Assembly (NCBI RefSeq): GCF_031458075.1
Contig: NZ_JAVDXT010000001.1
Location: forward strand, 806,001-870,000
Origin: Rhodoferax_B ferrireducens_A
Lineage (GTDB): Bacteria > Pseudomonadota > Gammaproteobacteria > Burkholderiales > Burkholderiaceae_C
Length of the DNA: 64,000 nt
Reading direction: 5' to 3'
Positions 8,143 to 16,185 of this stretch are shown one piece after another. The first letter of the stretch is position 1. The number at the start of each line of letters is the position of its first letter. Position numbers and translations under genes: made by a program. The notes under the pieces are model-generated. The model ran no database searches. It was not told where the DNA came from and saw only the letters and a program-made list of their open reading frames with translations.

Positions 8143-10815
8143 TTACGCTTCAGGGGTACCACTGGTGCTGTCATCGCCACCGCCGGCTGCGTCGTCCTCG
8201 CCTGCTGCACTGGCGTCGGCAGCGGCTGCGATGGCGTCGTTTTCCACAATGCGCTGCAGTCCGCTGAGCTTGGAGCCTTCGTCCAGGCCGATTAAGGTGA
8301 CGCCCTGGGTAGCGCGGCCGAGTTCGCGGATTTCGCTGACACGGGTGCGCACCAGCACGCCCTTGTCGGTGATCAGCATGATCTCGTCGTCGGCATGCAC
8401 CAGGGTGGCGGCCACTACGCGGCCATTGCGTTCGCTTTGCTGGATGGCGATCATGCCCTTGGTGCCGCGGCCATGGCGGGTGTATTCGGTGATGCTGGTG
8501 CGCTTGCCGTAGCCGTTCAGGGTGGCGGTAAGCACGCTCTGTTGCTCGTCTTCGGCAACCAGCATGGCGATTACGCCCTGGCCTTCTTCCAGCATCATGC
8601 CGCGCACGCCGCGGGCGTTGCGTCCCATGGGGCGCACATCGTTTTCGTCGAAGCGCACGGCCTTGCCGCCGTCGCTGAACAGCATCACGTCGTGCTTGCC
8701 GTCGGTCAGGGCGGCGCCGATCAGGAAGTCGCCCGGGTCCAGGTCCACGGCGATGATGCCAGCCTTGCGCGGGTTGCTGAAGTCTGTCAGCGGGGTCTTC
8801 TTGACCGTGCCCATGCTGGTGGCCATAAACACATACTGGTCGGCCGGGAAGCTGCGTTTCTCACCGGTCAGGGCCAGCACCACGTTGATCTTCTCGCCTT
8901 CCTGCAGCGGGAACATGTTGACAATGGGGCGGCCCCGCGAGCCGCGCGAGCCCTGCGGCACTTCCCAGACCTTGAGCCAGTACAGGCGGCCGCGGTTGGA
9001 GAAGCACAGGATGTAGTCGTGCGTGTTGGCGATGAACAGCTGGTCGACCCAGTCGTCTTCTTTGGTGGCCGTGGCTTGTTTGCCGCGGCCACCACGCTTC
9101 TGCGCCCGGTACTCGCTCAAAGGTTGGCTCTTGATATAGCCACTGTGCGACAGAGTCACGACCATATCGGTCGGGGTGATCAGGTCTTCGGTGCTGAGGT
9201 CGAACGAGCTGTATTCCACCAGGCTGCGGCGGGCGCCCAGCTTGGACTGGCCGAATTCCAGCTTGATGGCGGTCAGTTCTTCGCCAATGATGGTGGATAC
9301 GCGTTCGGGCTTGGCCAGGATGTCGAGGAAGTCTTCGATCTCGGCCATCACCTCTTTGTATTCGGCAACGATCTTGTCCTGTTCCAGGCCGGTCAGGCGC
9401 TGCAGGCGCATCTGCAAAATTTCTTGTGCTTGCACTTCGGACAGGCGGTACAGACCGTCCTTGCCCATGCCGAGTTCTTTTTCCAGGCCGTCAGGGCGGT
9501 AGTCGTCCACATTGACCATGCCGCCGTCGGCACGGGTGCGGGTCAGCATTTCGCGCACCAGTTTGCTGTCCCAGGGGCGGGCCATCAGCTCAATCTTGGC
9601 GACCGGTGGCGTGGGCGCATTCCGGATGATGGCAATGAAGTCGTCGATATTCGCCAGCGCGACCGCCAGCCCTTCCAGCACATGGCCGCGTTCGCGGGCT
9701 TTGCGCAGGTTGAAGATGGTACGGCGGGTGACGACTTCGCGGCGGTGTTCCAGGAAGACTTCGATCAAGTCCTTCAGGTTACACAGCTTGGGTTGGCCGT
9801 TGACCAGGGCCACCATGTTCATGCCGAAGGTGTCTTGCAGCTGGGTCTGTTTGTAAAGATTGTTCAGCACCACCTCGGGTACTTCGCCGCGCTTGAGTTC
9901 GATCACCAGGCGCATGCCGGACTTGTCGGACTCGTCCTGGATGTGGCTGATGCCTTCGATCTTCTTCTCGTGCACCAACTCGGCCATGCGTTCTTGCAAG
10001 GTCTTCTTGTTGCATTGGTAGGGCAGCTCGTCGACGATGATGGCCTGGCGTTGGCCCTTGTCGATGTCTTCAAAGTGGACCTTGGCGCGCATCACCACGC
10101 GGCCGCGGCCGGTGCGGTAGCCATCTTTCACGCCGTTGATGCCGTAGATGATGCCGGCCGTGGGGAAGTCGGGCGCGGGGATGATCTCCATCAGCTCGTC
10201 CACCGTGGCTTGCGGGTTGCGTAGCAGGTGCAGGCAGCCGTCCACCACTTCATTCAGGTTGTGCGGCGGGATGTTGGTCGCCATACCCACCGCAATGCCG
10301 GAGGATCCATTGACTAGTAAGTTAGGGAAGCGGGCCGGCATGACCAGCGGCTCTTGCTCGCTGCCATCGTAGTTGGGGCCGAAGTCGACGGTTTCCTTGT
10401 CCAGATCGGCCAGCAGCTCGTGGGCAATCTTGGACATGCGGATTTCGGTGTAGCGCATGGCTGCGGCGTTGTCGCCGTCGACCGAGCCGAAATTACCCTG
10501 GCCATCTACCAGCATGTGGCGCAGCGAGAAATCCTGCGCCATGCGAACGATGGTTTCATATACCGCGCTGTCGCCGTGGGGGTGGTACTTACCAATCACG
10601 TCACCCACAATACGGGCCGACTTCTTATATGCACGGTTCCAGTCGTTGTTGAGTTCGTGCATGGCGAACAGCACACGGCGGTGCACGGGCTTGAGGCCGT
10701 CGCGCGCATCGGGCAGGGCGCGGCCCACAATCACACTCATCGCGTAGTCGAGGTAACTCCGGCGCATTTCCTCTTCAAGACTGATGGGCAGGGTTTCTTT
10801 GGCGAACTGGGTCAT
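8143..10815 (-). CDS. gyrA: DNA gyrase subunit A
   Basis: The ~890-residue subunit has the N-terminal breakage-reunion domain with the quinolone-resistance region HGDSAVYETIVRMAQ (serine at the Ser83-equivalent position, i.e. the drug-sensitive type) and the catalytic tyrosine in AAMRYTE. A C-terminal beta-pinwheel carries the GyrA box QKRGGRG, confirming gyrase rather than topoisomerase IV. The tail is Ala/Asp/Gly-rich and acidic. I prefer the ATG at 10815 (MTQFAKETLP, the common betaproteobacterial N-terminus); another ATG lies 9 bases upstream at 10824 and neither has an obvious Shine-Dalgarno. Confidence 0.97.
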   Translation of the reverse strand: MTQFAKETLPISLEEEMRRSYLDYAMSVIVGRALPDARDGLKPVHRRVLFAMHELNNDWNRAYKKSARIVGDVIGKYHPHGDSAVYETIVRMAQDFSLRHMLVDGQGNFGSVDGDNAAAMRYTEIRMSKIAHELLADLDKETVDFGPNYDGSEQEPLVMPARFPNLLVNGSSGIAVGMATNIPPHNLNEVVDGCLHLLRNPQATVDELMEIIPAPDFPTAGIIYGINGVKDGYRTGRGRVVMRAKVHFEDIDKGQRQAIIVDELPYQCNKKTLQERMAELVHEKKIEGISHIQDESDKSGMRLVIELKRGEVPEVVLNNLYKQTQLQDTFGMNMVALVNGQPKLCNLKDLIEVFLEHRREVVTRRTIFNLRKARERGHVLEGLAVALANIDDFIAIIRNAPTPPVAKIELMARPWDSKLVREMLTRTRADGGMVNVDDYRPDGLEKELGMGKDGLYRLSEVQAQEILQMRLQRLTGLEQDKIVAEYKEVMAEIEDFLDILAKPERVSTIIGEELTAIKLEFGQSKLGARRSLVEYSSFDLSTEDLITPTDMVVTLSHSGYIKSQPLSEYRAQKRGGRGKQATATKEDDWVDQLFIANTHDYILCFSNRGRLYWLKVWEVPQGSRGSRGRPIVNMFPLQEGEKINVVLALTGEKRSFPADQYVFMATSMGTVKKTPLTDFSNPRKAGIIAVDLDPGDFLIGAALTDGKHDVMLFSDGGKAVRFDENDVRPMGRNARGVRGMMLEEGQGVIAMLVAEDEQQSVLTATLNGYGKRTSITEYTRHGRGTKGMIAIQQSERNGRVVAATLVHADDEIMLITDKGVLVRTRVSEIRELGRATQGVTLIGLDEGSKLSGLQRIVENDAIAAAADASAAGEDDAAGGGDDSTSGTPEA

Positions 10816-11040
10816 GAGAGGCAAACGTTGTGCAGCGGAGGTCCATCATTTTAGAGGCAAGTGACTGTCGCTACGCAGCAACACATGCCCTATATGGATG
10901 TGCATACATTTAGGTATGCCTGTCGTCCTACTCGTTTCCCCTTAGCCCTGTGGCACAATTGTTTGAACGTTTGCAGTGATGGTCACTGTAAGCGTCCCGT
11001 TTCGCAGCGCTGCTGCGGCTTTTTCCCCAAGAGGAGAACC

Positions 11041-11688
11041 ATGAAGAAATTGAACAAAGTGGCAATGATGTTTGCCTCCGCAGCGCTTGTAACCGCCGCG
11101 GGCGCACAAACCGTTGATAACTGGAAGAACGGCACCAACGAGTTGGTCTGGAAGAACGGTACCAACGAACTGTGCTGGCGTGATGCTTACTGGACGCCCG
11201 CAACGGCTGCTCCTGGCTGCGACGGCGCTATTGTTCCAGTTGCTGCTCCAGCTCCGGTTGCTGCTCCCGCACCAGCACCAGCACCTGTCGCTGCTGCTCC
11301 TGCCCCTGCTGTCGTGGCTCCTGCCATGGTTGCAGAAAAGGTAACCTACGCAGCTGACGCGTTCTTTGACTTCAACAAGTCGGTTCTGAAGCCAGAAGGC
11401 AAAGCCAAGCTGGACGACCTGGTTGCCAAGGTCAAGGGCATCAACCTGGAAGTGATCATTGCCGTGGGTCATACCGACTCCGTGGGCAGCGATGCATACA
11501 ACCAGAAGCTGTCGGTTCGCCGTTCTGAGTCCGTCAAGGCTTATCTGGTGTCCAGCGGCATCGAAAAGAACCGCGTTTACACCGAAGGCAAGGGCGAGAA
11601 GCAACCTGTTGCTGACAACAAGACTGCTGAAGGCCGCGCTAAGAACCGCCGCGTTGAAATCGAAGTTGTTGGCACGCGCAACAAGTAA
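11041..11688 (+). CDS. ompA: OmpA-family peptidoglycan-binding outer-membrane protein
   Basis: A 215-residue exported protein with signal peptide (residues 1-22, cleavage near AGA-Q). It has a short mature N-terminus with the duplicated block WKNGTNELVWKNGTNELCW, an Ala/Pro-rich linker of ~35 residues, and a C-terminal OmpA/MotB-like domain (ADAFFDFNKSVLKPEGKAKL, VGHTDSVGSDAYNQKLSVRR, GKGEKQPVADN, RRVEIEV). It is far too short for the eight-strand barrel of E. coli OmpA, so it is better seen as a periplasmic peptidoglycan linker. A strong ribosome site (AAGAGGAG) precedes the ATG. A small hairpin plus T5 at about 11003-11024 in the leader may attenuate. Three hairpins follow the stop. Confidence 0.92.
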   Translation: MKKLNKVAMMFASAALVTAAGAQTVDNWKNGTNELVWKNGTNELCWRDAYWTPATAAPGCDGAIVPVAAPAPVAAPAPAPAPVAAAPAPAVVAPAMVAEKVTYAADAFFDFNKSVLKPEGKAKLDDLVAKVKGINLEVIIAVGHTDSVGSDAYNQKLSVRRSESVKAYLVSSGIEKNRVYTEGKGEKQPVADNKTAEGRAKNRRVEIEVVGTRNK

Positions 11689-11700
11689 TCAAAAGGTCTA

Positions 11701-11791
11701 ACACCGAGCTAGCTTGGTGTGATGGTCTCGAACAGGCTCCAGAGCCTGTTCGCCGAAGCCCTCTGAACTCACGTTCCGAGGGCTTTTTTTT
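11701..11791 (+). terminator. Three stacked hairpins ending in an intrinsic terminator after ompA
   Basis: Within 91 bases there are three hairpins: 11701-11720 (10-bp palindrome with one G-U), 11731-11750 (perfect 8-bp stem AACAGGCT/AGCCTGTT), and 11757-11783 (GCCCTC/GAGGGC core) followed by eight T residues at 11784-11791. The last is a textbook rho-independent terminator for ompA; the first two may protect the 3' end of an abundant mRNA. Confidence 0.85.
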
Positions 11792-11851
11792 ACGTGTTGC
11801 GGTGCGTGGGGCTGGAGTGATTGACGCTGTGTAATCTGAGAAAATGGAGCA

Positions 11852-12559
11852 ATGAACCCTAGTCTGAATGCCGACCCGGCCGAGCTGGCCAAATTCTCTG
11901 ACCTAGCCCACCGTTGGTGGGATGCCGATAGCGAGTTTCGGCCTCTGCACCAAATCAATCCGCTGCGCCTGGGCTGGATTAACAGTATTGCATCCGTCAA
12001 TGGGCAACGTGTGCTGGATGTGGGTTGCGGCGGCGGCATCCTGGCGGACTCCATGGCCCGTTGCGGTGCAGATGTATTGGGGATCGACTTATCTACGAAA
12101 GCATTGAGAGTGGCGCAACTCCACGCCCTGGAGGCCCAAACGCCGACATTGAAGTATCGGGAAGTCAGTGCAGAGGAGATAGCGAGTGAGCAACCGGGCA
12201 GCTTTGATATCGTTACCTGTATGGAGATGCTGGAGCACGTACCGGACCCTGCTTCTGTGGTTCGTGCATGTGCCGCTCTGGTAAAGCCGGGCGGCTGGGT
12301 GTTCTTCTCAACTATCCATAGAAGTGCGAAAGCATTCTTGTTGGCTGTTGTAGGGGCAGAGTATGTTCTCAACATGCTGCCACGCGGTACCCACGCGTAC
12401 GAGAAAATGATTCGCCCTAGCGAGCTGGCGGCACATTGCCGGAGTGCGGGGTTGACGTTGCAGCACACCCGTGGACTTGAGTTCAATCCTTTGACTCAGC
12501 GCTATTGGTTGAGTTCGGATACCAGTGTGAACTACATGATTGCCACGCAAAAGCTATGA
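11852..12559 (+). CDS. ubiG: Ubiquinone biosynthesis O-methyltransferase
   Basis: The 235-residue class-I SAM methyltransferase carries the SAM-binding motif VLDVGCGGGILADSMA and the UbiG signatures KFSDLAHRWWDADSEFRPLH, EMLEHVPDP and PRGTHAYEKMIRPSEL. It performs both O-methylations in ubiquinone synthesis at the cytoplasmic membrane face. It overlaps gph by four bases (ATGA), an order (ompA-ubiG-gph) common in Burkholderiales. Confidence 0.96.
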   Translation: MNPSLNADPAELAKFSDLAHRWWDADSEFRPLHQINPLRLGWINSIASVNGQRVLDVGCGGGILADSMARCGADVLGIDLSTKALRVAQLHALEAQTPTLKYREVSAEEIASEQPGSFDIVTCMEMLEHVPDPASVVRACAALVKPGGWVFFSTIHRSAKAFLLAVVGAEYVLNMLPRGTHAYEKMIRPSELAAHCRSAGLTLQHTRGLEFNPLTQRYWLSSDTSVNYMIATQKL

Positions 12560-13263
12560 CATCGAACGTACATCCCGTTTTTCACAACGTACAAGCGGTA
12601 TTGTTCGATTTGGACGGAACCTTGGTAGATAGCGCGCCCGATCTTGCGGGGGCAGTCGACAAAATGCGGACGGACCGAGGCTTGTCTTCATATGCGGCTG
12701 AGCGCTACCGTCCGATGGTGGGTGCAGGAGCGCGTGGCATGCTGGGTATTGCTTTTGGCATGCAGCCCGATCATCCCGACTTTGCTGCGATGCGAGAGGA
12801 GTTTTTTGTCAATTATGAAAGGCGGCTTACCCAAGAAACGTATGCGTTTGAAGGGGTTCCAGAACTATTGGCTCAGTTGGTGGCCCGATCGTTGTCTTGG
12901 GGGGTGGTAACCAATAAGTCTGAGCGTTTTGCCATTCCCTTAACGCAATCGATGCCACTGTTCGGTACGGCTGGTGCTGTGGTCGGGGGGGACACCACGC
13001 CGCATGCTAAGCCCCACCCTGAACCCTTGTTGGAGGCCGCTAGGCGGCTGGGGCTGACTCCAGAGCGTTGCGTATATGTGGGTGACGACGAGCGAGATAT
13101 TGTGGCTGGTCGGGCTGCGGGTATGGCTACAGTTGCTGCTGCGTATGGGTATTTGGGACACAACACGGATGTTGCGCGGTGGGGGGCGCACGCGGCAATC
13201 CATTCGCCATTGGACTTATTAAAGTGCTTGCCCAACGGCCAAGCACTTAATGGCTTAAAATGA
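12556..13263 (+). CDS. gph: Phosphoglycolate phosphatase (HAD superfamily)
   Basis: The 235-residue HAD hydrolase has motif I VLFDLDGTLVDS, the helical cap, motif II VVTNKS, the lysine region GDTTPHAKPHPEPLLEAA and motif IV YVGDDERDI. Gph removes phosphoglycolate formed in DNA repair. Start: the ATG at 12556 forms an ATGA overlap with the ubiG stop. It ends only 6 bases before the tmRNA 5' end. In this place the gene could also serve an unidentified ubiquinone-related phosphatase step, but there is no sequence evidence for that. Confidence 0.93.
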   Translation: MTSNVHPVFHNVQAVLFDLDGTLVDSAPDLAGAVDKMRTDRGLSSYAAERYRPMVGAGARGMLGIAFGMQPDHPDFAAMREEFFVNYERRLTQETYAFEGVPELLAQLVARSLSWGVVTNKSERFAIPLTQSMPLFGTAGAVVGGDTTPHAKPHPEPLLEAARRLGLTPERCVYVGDDERDIVAGRAAGMATVAAAYGYLGHNTDVARWGAHAAIHSPLDLLKCLPNGQALNGLK

Positions 13264-13269
13264 TTGCTT

Positions 13270-13658
13270 GGGGCTGCACTGGTTTCGACGTGGGTTCGGA
13301 CGCGCAGCAGGGCATGTCGAGGTTCTGTCACCTCGTAAAACAGCAGAAAAAACCTAACTGCAAACGACGAACGTTTCGCACTCGCCGCTTAATTGCGCGT
13401 GAGCCTCGCAACAGCAAGCCAATAGGCTGGGCAAGGGTGGTGGAGCCGCAAGGTTTTGCCGTCCAGGCTGCGGGGTAACTTCATTTGGCTGGGCGCTCAC
13501 TGGGTAACTTAGTGGGCTCCGAGAAAATAGGTTACTGGCGTTTTGCATAGCGTGCCACTGCGCGATGTAAAAGGCGAGACTTAAACCAGACGGCTACACA
13601 TGTAGAACTGTTCGAAGAAGGCTTGCGGACGGGGGTTCAAATCCCCCCAGCTCCACCA
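13270..13658 (+). ncRNA. ssrA: Transfer-messenger RNA (ssrA)
   Basis: The RNA begins GGGGCUG and ends CAGCUCC-A-CCA, which pair as the tRNA-like acceptor stem; the T-arm GGGGGUUCAAAUCCCCCC is at about 13631-13647. The internal tag frame starts at the resume codon GCA (13360) and reads A-NDERFALAA then TAA (13390-13392), the tag known from Bordetella-like and Comamonadaceae bacteria. The CCA is encoded. tmRNA with SmpB rescues stalled ribosomes. The 3' end is a classic integrase attachment site, and an integrase remnant follows. Confidence 0.97.
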
Positions 13659-13667
13659 CAAAACCAT

Positions 13668-13700
13668 ACGTAAGTCGTTAAAAATCAACGACTTACGTTT
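13668..13700 (+). terminator. Hairpin downstream of ssrA
   Basis: A perfect 12-bp stem (13668-13679 with 13687-13698, 7-base loop) starts 10 bases after the tmRNA CCA and is followed by only a short T stretch. It is the likely transcription end of ssrA, or a hairpin brought in by the integrated element. Confidence 0.6.
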
Positions 13701-13729
13701 CCATCTACCGTCCAGTGCCGTCCAGGTAC

Positions 13730-14083
13730 TCACACATTCTTCACACATTTGTTGGCTCCGTCGGCTATCTCGGGCAAGCCCGGTAGGCATGCGGTGCCGT
13801 GCTTCGCTGGCGGCTTGTCAAACTCCAGTGATGGGCTTTGCTCTACCCTGCACCCGTACGTGCGGATTCCTATTTCCGTATCTTTGTGCTCTAGTAGCTT
13901 AGCGCTATAGGTTGGATTCTCGCCCTGACTGAGCAGATGGCTGGCAATGTTGTGCCGCAGTTCGTATGGGTTGCGGTACGCACTCCAGTCCGCTTGCGCA
14001 GCGAATCTCACAAGGTTTTGCATAGTTCCGTATCGCTCGCCTCGGCCGTGCCGGTGCGCGGATCTAACCGTCAATGAAAGCAT
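13730..14083 (-). pseudogene. Tyrosine-recombinase (phage-type integrase) C-terminal remnant
   Basis: An open stretch of 117 codons encodes only the end of a tyrosine recombinase catalytic domain: LRHNIASHLL (Arg-43, His-44), LLEHKDTEIGIRTYG with the second His (66) and a candidate nucleophile Tyr (76). The N-terminal binding domains, catalytic Arg I and Lys are missing, and similarity begins only near MQNLVRFAAQ (about 14023), just beyond the 3' end of the glycosyltransferase gene. The usual GH before the second His is EH here. It points toward ssrA, as an integrase of an ssrA-integrated element would. I judge it non-functional. Confidence 0.72.
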
Positions 14084-14089
14084 GCAGGA

Positions 14090-15058
14090 TCAGTATCCTT
14101 TTCGCCGAGTTAACGAACTTGCCAGAACCAATGGAAGTAATAGGAAACTGGAGGGATCAAGGAGGAAATGTTCCCGCAATAATGAATAAGGTAATTTTTT
14201 ACGATGAAAAATTCGATGCAGCAAATCTTGTCCAAATGAAAGCCGCAGATTTTTCAAGTCAATGTTAATGTGAGAGTGCTGAAATGGTGTGATTGGAAAA
14301 ATTTTGCAGATTAATTTTTTGTATTTTATTTCATTGTGAATGCGCAATAGATTTTTTTCGCTTCCCCAACCAGTGCCGGCATATATATTTACTCCTCGAC
14401 CATATGTGGCTTCGGATTGGTTTGAAAAAGATGTTCTGGCTCCGCTATGTGCTATATCCATCCAAAATAAATAGTCCTCACCTGCGTTGGTGAATTCAAC
14501 TTTAAAACGTTTGTCCTGAAAACGTACGAAGTCGTATACGACAGTGGATGTTCCAATTACATTGCCTCGAATAATTTGGTCTAACAAATCTCCTTGGTAG
14601 GCATGTATATTTTCTTGTGGTATATCAATTTTTGGATGATCTATTGGTTTAATGCGACCAGCTCTTGAAAATGCACCAATTGTTGAACCCAATTGATAGT
14701 GATCAGCAAAATAAAAATCAAATCCGGCGCCCATTGCAGCTACAGCGCGCAACAGGTGATCAGTTGACCATTCATCATCCGAATCCAGAAAAGCAATGTA
14801 GCGGGTCTGCGGCGGTGCGTTGTTGATACCTGTATTGCGCGCGGAGCCGGGACCCCCATTACTTTGTCGAATTATCTGTAGTGTGTGGTTTTTGGGATTT
14901 AGATTTTCTAATTCCGATTCCGCAGAAATAGGGGATGCATCATCCACTACAAGAACATGTACAGCCATGCCCGGTGATTGCTGGGCTTCAATACTGGCCA
15001 ATGCTCTGGCGAGTATTCCAGATTCCTTTTGGTAGTAGGGAATTACAACGGTGATCAC
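14090..15058 (-). CDS. Family 2 glycosyltransferase
   Basis: This 322-residue GT-A fold protein has the family signatures: VVIPYYQKE at the start, VLVVDDASP (nucleotide site), NGGPGSARNTGI and the metal-binding DxD motif in AFLDSDDEW. The C-terminal ~100 residues are hydrophobic and basic, perhaps membrane-associated. The coding sequence is clearly more AT-rich than its neighbours, with many AAA/TTT/ATT codons, suggesting horizontal acquisition. It is the last gene of the leftward exosortase-associated cluster (4-bp overlap with the upstream gene) and abuts the integrase remnant. Acceptor sugar unknown. Confidence 0.88.
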   Translation of the reverse strand: MITVVIPYYQKESGILARALASIEAQQSPGMAVHVLVVDDASPISAESELENLNPKNHTLQIIRQSNGGPGSARNTGINNAPPQTRYIAFLDSDDEWSTDHLLRAVAAMGAGFDFYFADHYQLGSTIGAFSRAGRIKPIDHPKIDIPQENIHAYQGDLLDQIIRGNVIGTSTVVYDFVRFQDKRFKVEFTNAGEDYLFWMDIAHSGARTSFSNQSEATYGRGVNIYAGTGWGSEKNLLRIHNEIKYKKLICKIFPITPFQHSHINIDLKNLRLSFGQDLLHRIFHRKKLPYSLLREHFLLDPSSFLLLPLVLASSLTRRKGY

Positions 15059-16167
15059 GGACTGGATTCCTGCGGGGATACGTTGGCATGGTTGGCCGCT
15101 GCAGCCTGTGGAATTGCAGCAGTAACATGATCAGTCTTCTTTTGCCTACGCTCGGCCAATTTTTTTAGCCAACCCCACCGGTAGCATGTTAGATGGTATA
15201 GCGTTCGCTTGTTTTCAGTCCATCGTGTATGCCACTCCATCATTCTGCCGTAATATTCTAGGCGCCGTATTTTTCCTTCGCCGAATATATGTTCAATTTC
15301 ATCTTGACTTAATAGGAATGCAGGCGAGTAGGCTTGAATAGATTCATCGTAGGTTGTTTTTAGAATGACCAATGTGTCTTGACGCTGTATGCATAAGTTC
15401 AGCGCAACTGTTTTTTCATTGAATAGATATTCGTAGACGACTGCACCATCGTGTTGGGCTGCATTTTTGAGTAACTGTATATAAAACTGCCCTTGCTCAT
15501 TATCTGGATGTATGGCCGTGCCTTCAGAGGCCTTCCATCCGGAGCTCTCCAGCACGCCGTACCGTGCTATTGCATCGGCCATTTCTCCGGGCGCTCTCAG
15601 TACACGCATGCTAGTGACAATACCTTCTGCCGCAAGCTTGTTTCTTTGTTTGCGCATGTTTTGGCGCAGGTTTTTGCCACGGGCTGCCCAGTAGTCATCA
15701 AATGTGCCAGTAATGTCGATCCATCCGGTGTCGATGTAATCGATAAGCTTGGTGTCCGCCTGGTCGGGTTCGCGTGGCGCGATCAAGGGATCTACTTGGG
15801 TCATAGAGAAGCCTAGGCATAGGCCGAGGGGGCCGTTGATTAAGCTGCGCGCGAGATCTGTCGCATTGAGGGTGTTTGCCGCTACCCACACACCTAAAGG
15901 TAACTGTGACGGCTGGAAGGTACGCCATTGGAGCAAGCCATCGGGTACCAGCACTAGCATGGCCACAATTGAGTCGAATTGCTTCGCAACTAACAGTCTT
16001 TCCGCGCCCGAACCAAATATGGAGAGCGCCAATTGCACTGCGTGGGCTGTCATAAAGGGCAAATTGGCACGGGTGGCGTTGAGGCGATCCCATTCGTCCA
16101 TTAAACCAGTGGTTTGCTGGAGTGCATTGGCGGGCAGATTTTGCCAGTGAAGTGTGGAGGCGTGCAT
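15055..16167 (-). CDS. GNAT/FemAB-like acyltransferase (CelD/BioF2 type)
   Basis: The 370-residue protein resembles the Acetyltransf_6 group found in exopolysaccharide and exosortase loci: two GNAT-like halves, with ARGKNLRQNMRKQRNKLAAEG, the LESSGWKASEGTAI motif and IRRLEYYGRMMEWHTRWTENKRT near the end. Such proteins probably transfer an acyl or aminoacyl group to a sugar or amine; the substrate cannot be told from sequence. It overlaps the glycosyltransferase by four bases and lies 18 bp after the aminotransferase, so all three are in one operon. Confidence 0.75.
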   Translation of the reverse strand: MHASTLHWQNLPANALQQTTGLMDEWDRLNATRANLPFMTAHAVQLALSIFGSGAERLLVAKQFDSIVAMLVLVPDGLLQWRTFQPSQLPLGVWVAANTLNATDLARSLINGPLGLCLGFSMTQVDPLIAPREPDQADTKLIDYIDTGWIDITGTFDDYWAARGKNLRQNMRKQRNKLAAEGIVTSMRVLRAPGEMADAIARYGVLESSGWKASEGTAIHPDNEQGQFYIQLLKNAAQHDGAVVYEYLFNEKTVALNLCIQRQDTLVILKTTYDESIQAYSPAFLLSQDEIEHIFGEGKIRRLEYYGRMMEWHTRWTENKRTLYHLTCYRWGWLKKLAERRQKKTDHVTAAIPQAAAANHANVSPQESSP

Positions 16168-16185
16168 GCGTATGGGTGTGCGGCT

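Noticed and set aside
8395..10224. 609-codon open frame antisense to gyrA
   Set aside because: Shadow frame; no domain, and gyrA is complete on the other strand.
13581..13790. Leftward open frame of 69 codons across the tmRNA 3' end
   Set aside because: It contains the antisense of the tmRNA acceptor and T-arm; the RNA gene explains the sequence.
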